Of a DNA stretch of 32,996 nt, positions 28,850 to 32,996 are shown piece after piece. This DNA comes from Candidatus Methanoperedens sp. Lineage in GTDB: Archaea; Halobacteriota; Methanosarcinia; Methanosarcinales; Methanoperedenaceae. Numbering within the stretch: position 1 is the first letter of the stretch; each line of letters opens with the position of its first letter. Made by a program: the position numbers and the translations under genes. Location: contig JAPZAO010000008.1 of the NCBI GenBank assembly GCA_027460615.1, forward strand, positions 1 to 32,996, in the 5' to 3' direction. The notes under the pieces were generated by a model, which saw only the letters and a program-made list of their open reading frames with translations, did not search any database and was not told the DNA's origin.

Positions 28850-29473
28850 ATGCTCAATATCGTGACGTTGGTACTGGGGCCTGTGCAAACAAACGCTTAT
28901 CTGGCGGGGGACACGGAGGCGAAGGAAGCGGTGGTGATCGATCCCGCCTGGGAGGGGGAATTGATCGTGGAAGAAGCGCAGAAACACGGCTGGAAGATCA
29001 CGCAGGTGTGGGTCACGCACGCCCACTTCGACCATTTCGGCGGGGCAGCGGCGGTGGTACGCGGCTGCAACCCTCCACCTGAGGTGGCTCTGCACCCGGA
29101 TGAACTCCCGCTGTGGCAGATGCAAGGCGGGGCGCCGCTGTTTGGATTGCAGATTGAACCGGGACCTCAGCCGACAGTGACTTTATCCCACCGGCAAGTA
29201 CTACGATTGGGACAGTATGCGTTCGAAGTGAGGCACACACCGGGGCACACGGAAGGACATGTCATCTTCTACTGCGCGAGGGAGAGGCTGACTTTTTGTG
29301 GAGATGTGATCTTTCGCAATGGGATCGGGCGGACCGACCTGCCAGGCGGGGATTATGAAACGCTGATGACCAGCATCCGCGAGCAGGTCTTCAGCCTGCC
29401 AGATGAGACACGCTTGCTTTCGGGACATGGACCAGAGACGAAGGTGGGATTAGAGAAGGCTTATTTTGCGTAA
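28850..29473 (+). CDS. MBL-fold hydrolase, glyoxalase II-like
   Basis: The 207-aa protein has the metallo-beta-lactamase motif [10 protein letters not shown], then [30 protein letters not shown] and the final LSGHGPET, the full glyoxalase II-like zinc/iron ligand set. N-terminal [14 protein letters not shown] and [10 protein letters not shown] are also standard. These proteins hydrolyse thioesters such as lactoylglutathione or related thiols; the actual substrate is unknown. It is divergent from tryptophanase and overlaps the end of rny by 13 bp convergently. Confidence 0.92.
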   Translation: MLNIVTLVLGPVQTNAYLAGDTEAKEAVVIDPAWEGELIVEEAQKHGWKITQVWVTHAHFDHFGGAAAVVRGCNPPPEVALHPDELPLWQMQGGAPLFGLQIEPGPQPTVTLSHRQVLRLGQYAFEVRHTPGHTEGHVIFYCARERLTFCGDVIFRNGIGRTDLPGGDYETLMTSIREQVFSLPDETRLLSGHGPETKVGLEKAYFA

Positions 29474-30999
29474 TCGACAGAGCGGGTCTCGCGGATAACG
29501 GTGACCTTGATCTGTCCGGGATACTGCATACTCTCTTCGATCTTTTTGGCGATGTCACGCGCCAGGCGGATCGAATCGAGGTCGTCGATCTCTTCGGGCT
29601 TGACGAAGATGCGCACTTCACGACCAGCCTGGAGGGCATAGCTCTGGTTGACGCCCTTGTAAGAATTGGCGATATCTTCGAGGGCTTTGACACGCTTGAT
29701 GTATTGTTCGAGCCCCTCGCGACGTGCCCCTGGTCGAGCGCCAGAGATGGCATCAGCGGCTTCAGCGATCACGGCTTCGACGGACTCTTGTTCGACTTCG
29801 TGGTGATGCCCGGCGATGGCATTGACGACCAAAGGATTGACACCAAAACGCTTGGTGAACTCAGCGCCGAGCATGGCATGCGTGCCTTCGACATTGTGAT
29901 CCATGGCTTTGCCCAGGTCGTGGAGGAGACCAGCGGCTTTGGCGACCTCGACATCTGCGCCCAGCTCGGCGGCAATCACGCTAGCCAGCTGGGCAACTTC
30001 GACGGCGTGCGAGAGCTGGTTCTGACCGTAAGAGGTGCGGAACTTTAACCGACCGAGCATCTTGATGATCTCGGGGTGCAGACCGGCGACCCCCGCGTCG
30101 AAAACAGCCTGCTCGCCCGACTCGTTGATGATGCGCTCGACTTCTTTCTGCTCCGTCTTGAGGATCTTCTCAACATGGGCGGGATGGATGCGTCCATCGA
30201 CAACCAATTTTTGGAGGGCGCGGCGGGCAACTTCACGGCGGACGGGGTCGAAGCAGGAGATCGTGACGGCTTCGGGCGTGTCGTCAACGATCACGTCGAC
30301 GCCGGCTGCCTGTTCAAAGGCGTGGATGTTGCGACCATTGCGACCGATGATGCGACCTTTCATCTCGTCAGAAGGGATGGAGACGGTGGAGGTGGTAACC
30401 TCGGCGACGTGCTCAGAGGCGACGCGCTGGATGGCGGTAGCGATGAGGCCGCGCGCCCGGCGGTCGCCTTCTTCGCGAGCTTCCGTCTCCACCTGGCGGA
30501 TGATGCGCGCCATATCGGAGCGAGCATCTTTTTCTACTTCGTCTAAGAGGATTTGGCGGGCTTCTTCGGGGGTCATTTGCGAGATGCGAGTCAGCTCCGC
30601 CATTTCTTGTTCGTGCAGTTTTTCTACTTCGTTGGCGCGCCGATCTACGGCTGACTGGCGCTTGTTCAAAGTCTGCTCTCGTTTTTCCAGGCGGTCGGCG
30701 CGAATATCGATTTCCTCGCGCCGTTTACCAAGGCGGTCTTCTTCTTTCGTAAGCTCAGCGCGCCGGCGGCCCACTTCAGCATCAGCCGCCTGGCGAATCT
30801 GCAAGGCTTTATCCTTGGCTTGCAGCTCGAGTTTCTGCGCTTCTTCCCTGGCAGCGTTCAAGATTTGTGTGGCTTCATCACGATGCTTCTCGGCGGTACG
30901 CTGGACGAGCAGGTGTTTGATGCCATATCCGATTACGCCTCCCAGTGCAAGACCGAGTAAGCCGAAAATCAGCCCCATTAGGATTGGTTCAATTCTCAT
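29461..30999 (-). CDS. rny: Ribonuclease Y
   Basis: This 512-aa membrane-anchored endoribonuclease starts bulk mRNA decay in many bacteria. It has an N-terminal TM helix (LIFGLLGLALGGVIGYGI) and a long coiled coil (~30-190, rich in E/R/K with QKLELQAKDKALQIRQ). A KH domain contains GRIIGRNGRNIHAFEQAAGV, and an HD domain contains LLHDLGKAMDH, GHHHEVE and EAADAISGARPGARRE. GAGGT sits 8 nt before the ATG. It is the second gene after recX (11-nt gap). RNase Y is absent from archaea, so it marks this half of the window as bacterial. Confidence 0.97.
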   Translation of the reverse strand: MRIEPILMGLIFGLLGLALGGVIGYGIKHLLVQRTAEKHRDEATQILNAAREEAQKLELQAKDKALQIRQAADAEVGRRRAELTKEEDRLGKRREEIDIRADRLEKREQTLNKRQSAVDRRANEVEKLHEQEMAELTRISQMTPEEARQILLDEVEKDARSDMARIIRQVETEAREEGDRRARGLIATAIQRVASEHVAEVTTSTVSIPSDEMKGRIIGRNGRNIHAFEQAAGVDVIVDDTPEAVTISCFDPVRREVARRALQKLVVDGRIHPAHVEKILKTEQKEVERIINESGEQAVFDAGVAGLHPEIIKMLGRLKFRTSYGQNQLSHAVEVAQLASVIAAELGADVEVAKAAGLLHDLGKAMDHNVEGTHAMLGAEFTKRFGVNPLVVNAIAGHHHEVEQESVEAVIAEAADAISGARPGARREGLEQYIKRVKALEDIANSYKGVNQSYALQAGREVRIFVKPEEIDDLDSIRLARDIAKKIEESMQYPGQIKVTVIRETRSVDYAK

Positions 31000-31010
31000 T
31001 TTTATTACCT

Positions 31011-31649
31011 CTATTCATTTGTATGATGCAGTTCAATCCAAATTTTTTCAACAACTGGCGCAATGGTTTCATATCCAAAGCCACGGCGAGCCAGGAATCC
31101 GGAGAGCTTGCGCCGAAAATCCACTTTCTCCAGATGGCTCAGTTTACGCGACTGCTTCAGCGCAGCCTGGTAGGCGAGGTCCTGCTCATCGATCTCTAAA
31201 TTGGCGAGGGCCTGTTCGATAGCCGGGCGAGAGACACCTTTCTGACGCATTTCGTACTGCAGCGCCTTGCGGCTGCGAGGGCGGAAGGCGGAGCGATTCT
31301 CCACCCAGGCCTGGGCAAATTGATCATCGTTGACCAGGTTGTTCTGGCGCAGCCGTTCGAGGACAGCGCCGATTACTTCCTCAGGAATTCCCTTCCCCTT
31401 CAGCTTGCGGCGGATCTCTTCTTCCGCTTGCGGGCGGTGCTCCAGCAGGCGCAGCGCTTTTTGGTAAACCACTTCCTGCTCATCGTGTTCCTTCAGCTCT
31501 GCGATTTTTTCATCGCTCAGCACCTGTCCGATTCTCAGCCAGGCAGCCGTAATTCGCTCCAGCCCAAAGGCAAAATCCCCGTCAAGGTAAACGTTGACGC
31601 GGTTGGGATTGCGGGTTTGAACTTTGAGAGCGGTGATCTGGCCACTCAT
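31011..31649 (-). CDS. recX: Regulatory protein RecX
   Basis: The ~212-aa protein modulates RecA filaments. It shows the RecX three-helix repeats: ALRLLEHRPQAEEEIRRKLK, then VLERLRQNNLVNDDQFAQAW, RKALQYEMRQKGVSRPAIEQ and RKLSGFLARRGFGYETIAPV. The N-terminal beta segment (ITALKVQTRNPNRVNVYLDG) is also typical. The start at MSGQITALK (31649) is preferred; the ~20 residues before it in the open frame look unlike the family. It is the first gene of a recX-rny unit; recA, often upstream in this order, is not found. Confidence 0.92.
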   Translation of the reverse strand: MSGQITALKVQTRNPNRVNVYLDGDFAFGLERITAAWLRIGQVLSDEKIAELKEHDEQEVVYQKALRLLEHRPQAEEEIRRKLKGKGIPEEVIGAVLERLRQNNLVNDDQFAQAWVENRSAFRPRSRKALQYEMRQKGVSRPAIEQALANLEIDEQDLAYQAALKQSRKLSHLEKVDFRRKLSGFLARRGFGYETIAPVVEKIWIELHHTNE

Positions 31650-32356
31650 CGGGACGAACAACAGCCTCCAAAACGAATAAACCGTGATCCTGCCAAGGCC
31701 ACGGCTGTGCAAATAAACTGGTGTTGCTAATCCCAGTTGATGGTGTTCAATGGATAGCTAAAGATTTAAGATAGCGTTATGGGCTCTCTATCCTTAAGGA
31801 TCCAGAACGGGGTTTCAATAAGCCTGCCGGCTGCCGAACAGCGGTCGAACAGATTATAGGGAAGCTCTTCCAATCGATAATCATAACCCAATCCGCCAGC
31901 GAGCAGGCGTCAATTCACCGAACCAAAACTCTCACTGAGATAACAGTCTATGCAAAGCCGGTCGACGCGGAAAAAAAGATGAAGAGGAATAAACCGCGCA
32001 GCGGGTTCTACATGTTACTTTCTGGATACATTATACATGAATTGTCGGATTGTTGGGAGTTTTTTTAAGTGGGATGCGCTACTTTGAGAGCCCGAACCTA
32101 CAGGTTCTGGTAAACTATGCGGGTGAAGATGAGGTTCAGGCTGGTAAGAAAGGGAGTAAATAAAAATAGAAGATCCTGAAGACTTGATCGCCGATCTCGA
32201 CCAGGGGCTGGCAATCGTGCAGGATGATGAATAGTAAATGAGATCCCCTCTAGAACCGATTTTTCTCGGATAAAATAAGTAAATTATTTCTATATCGTGT
32301 AAAAAAACCAGGCTTTAGGAGTCTGGGGATGGGTATATCAGAAGAAAGGATTTATT
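31650..32356. other. Intergenic region with degraded sequence
   Basis: About 700 bp without an intact gene. Nothing recognisable is seen in 31,713-32,160 on either strand apart from low-complexity stretches. At 32,164-32,234 lies a short PLP-enzyme C-terminus remnant. AGAAAGGA before 32,357 is the ribosome-binding site of the malic enzyme. Confidence 0.5.
32164..32234 (+). pseudogene. Remnant C-terminus of a Cys/Met-metabolism PLP enzyme
   Basis: The frame reads IEDPEDLIADLDQGLAI and VQDDE before TAG. The pattern SVGIEDxEDLIADLxQAL is the conserved C-terminal helix of O-acetylhomoserine sulfhydrylase/cystathionine gamma-synthase-type enzymes. A stop codon precedes it in frame and the rest of the gene is not recognisable nearby. 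It looks like the tail of a decayed gene; the short length keeps confidence low. Confidence 0.35.
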
Positions 32357-32996
32357 ATGATCAAAATCACACGCGAAGATGCGCTTGAATACCACCACCT
32401 GGGCGGCAAGCCGGGTAAGGTGGCAGTTGTGCCTACCAAGCCAATGGAGACACAGCGCGACCTGGGCCTGGCCTATACGCCGGGGGTAGCGGAACCGGTG
32501 TTGGAGATCGAAAAGGACCCCGAAAGCGCTTACGAATATACCTCGAAGGGCAACCTGGTGGCGGTGGTCACGAATGGGACAGCCATCCTGGGGTTGGGCG
32601 ACCGCGGGGCGCTGGCGAGCAAGCCCGTAATGGAAGGCAAAGGTGTGCTGTTCAAGAAGTTCGCGGATGTGGATGTGTTCGATATTGAGGTCAATACGCA
32701 CGACCCCGAGGAGCTGATCCGCGTGGTGGCGGCGATCGCACCGACCTTCGGCGGGATCAACCTGGAAGATATCAAAGCGCCGGAGTGCTTCCAGGTGGAA
32801 GAGACGCTGAAGGGGATGCTGGATATCCCGGTCTTCCACGATGATCAGCACGGCACGGCAATCATCTCTAGCGCAGCCCTGCTCAATACCCTTGAGCTGA
32901 TCGGTAAGCGCATCGATGAGATCAGGATCGTCGTTTCTGGGGCAGGAGCTTCAGCGATTGCTTGCTCGGAGCTGATGATCCGGCTGGGAGTACAGC
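32357..32996 (+). CDS. NAD(P)-dependent malic enzyme, C-terminus cut by window edge
   Basis: The ~213 codons present begin with [20 protein letters not shown]. They show [14 protein letters not shown] (catalytic Tyr), [20 protein letters not shown] (Gly-rich and catalytic Lys), [27 protein letters not shown] with metal ligands, [13 protein letters not shown], and the dinucleotide loop [17 protein letters not shown]. It converts malate to pyruvate and CO2. The short bacterial type lacks the phosphotransacetylase-like tail in what can be seen. GAAGAAAGGA precedes the ATG. No stop occurs before 32,996. Confidence 0.95.
   Translation, partial: MIKITREDALEYHHLGGKPGKVAVVPTKPMETQRDLGLAYTPGVAEPVLEIEKDPESAYEYTSKGNLVAVVTNGTAILGLGDRGALASKPVMEGKGVLFKKFADVDVFDIEVNTHDPEELIRVVAAIAPTFGGINLEDIKAPECFQVEETLKGMLDIPVFHDDQHGTAIISSAALLNTLELIGKRIDEIRIVVSGAGASAIACSELMIRLGVQ

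Noticed and set aside
28627-28857. N-terminal extension of tryptophanase to 28,857
   Set aside because: The added residues have no family match, and the ATG at 28,626 has a good GGAG site and gives the normal length.
30035-31222. 395-codon open frame antisense to rny and recX
   Set aside because: The product is a low-complexity Ser/Arg-rich shadow of the rny coiled coil; rny and recX on the other strand have full domain matches.
32315-32851. 178-codon open frame on the minus strand
   Set aside because: It lies opposite the malic enzyme, which has clear catalytic and dinucleotide-binding motifs on the plus strand.

Overview
The window reads as two genomes joined at about position 23,940. Positions 1 to ~23,940 are archaeal and most like a methanogen-related euryarchaeon. 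The evidence is a digeranylgeranylglyceryl-phosphate synthase (archaeal lipids), an F420H2-oxidase-type flavodiiron protein with rubredoxin, a cupin-type phosphoglucose isomerase, a DUF99 protein, an archaeal-type NifB, an RNA-ligase partner protein, TATA-type promoters, a C/D-box guide RNA and a multiheme cytochrome with a surface protein. Together these suggest Methanosarcinales, possibly a Methanoperedens-like lineage (inference). Positions ~23,940 to 32,996 are bacterial, with RNase Y, RecX, tryptophanase, a malic enzyme, a DUF420 protein, B12-type radical SAM proteins and a TATAAT promoter. Gene content and codon style resemble Chloroflexi/Anaerolineae (inference). At the join a response-regulator gene lacking its 5' part meets, head to head, a radical SAM gene lacking its 5' part, with no mobile element between them. 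An assembly chimera is the simplest reading.

Layout of the archaeal part. 1-3.4 kb: housekeeping biosynthesis (hisB, ubiA-type prenyltransferase, nadA, pyrF), with a near-canonical C/D-box sRNA starting on the pyrF stop codon. 3.7-6.0 kb: an A/T-rich four-gene cassette (winged helix, Zn ribbon, PRTase-like/GNAT fusion, orotate-PRTase-like protein) followed by a truncated ORF; this is the best candidate for an undescribed biosynthetic system. 6.1-7.75 kb: an oxygen/redox module (48-aa Cys-rich protein with a palindrome-plus-TATA promoter, FprA, rubredoxin). 7.8-9.8 kb: nifB with a palindromic operator, a small Zn ribbon, and larE. 10.07 kb: tRNA-Ser(UGA). 10.3-11.6 kb: three DsrE-fold proteins plus TusA, a sulfur-relay operon. 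11.6-12.7 kb: a HEPN/MNT toxin-antitoxin-like pair with a striking two-unit operator. 12.7-16.1 kb: DUF99, a Zn-ribbon/TM/cupredoxin-like membrane protein, a stand-alone Lrp-type RAM domain, a lipoprotein with an internal duplication, and a Cas4-like nuclease. 16.2-18.9 kb: a tetraheme cytochrome translationally coupled to a 701-aa Ig-like membrane-anchored surface protein. 18.9-23.94 kb: cupin PGI, then a signalling cluster of two REC-headed sensor proteins, one with the phospho-acceptor His replaced by Arg, and the response-regulator fragment.

Layout of the bacterial part: two convergent B12-binding radical SAM paralogues (first truncated at the junction), DUF420, tryptophanase, a glyoxalase-II-like MBL hydrolase probably expressed from a leaderless promoter, the recX-rny operon, a ~700-bp gap with the tail of a degraded PLP enzyme, and the first two thirds or so of a malic enzyme that runs off the window.
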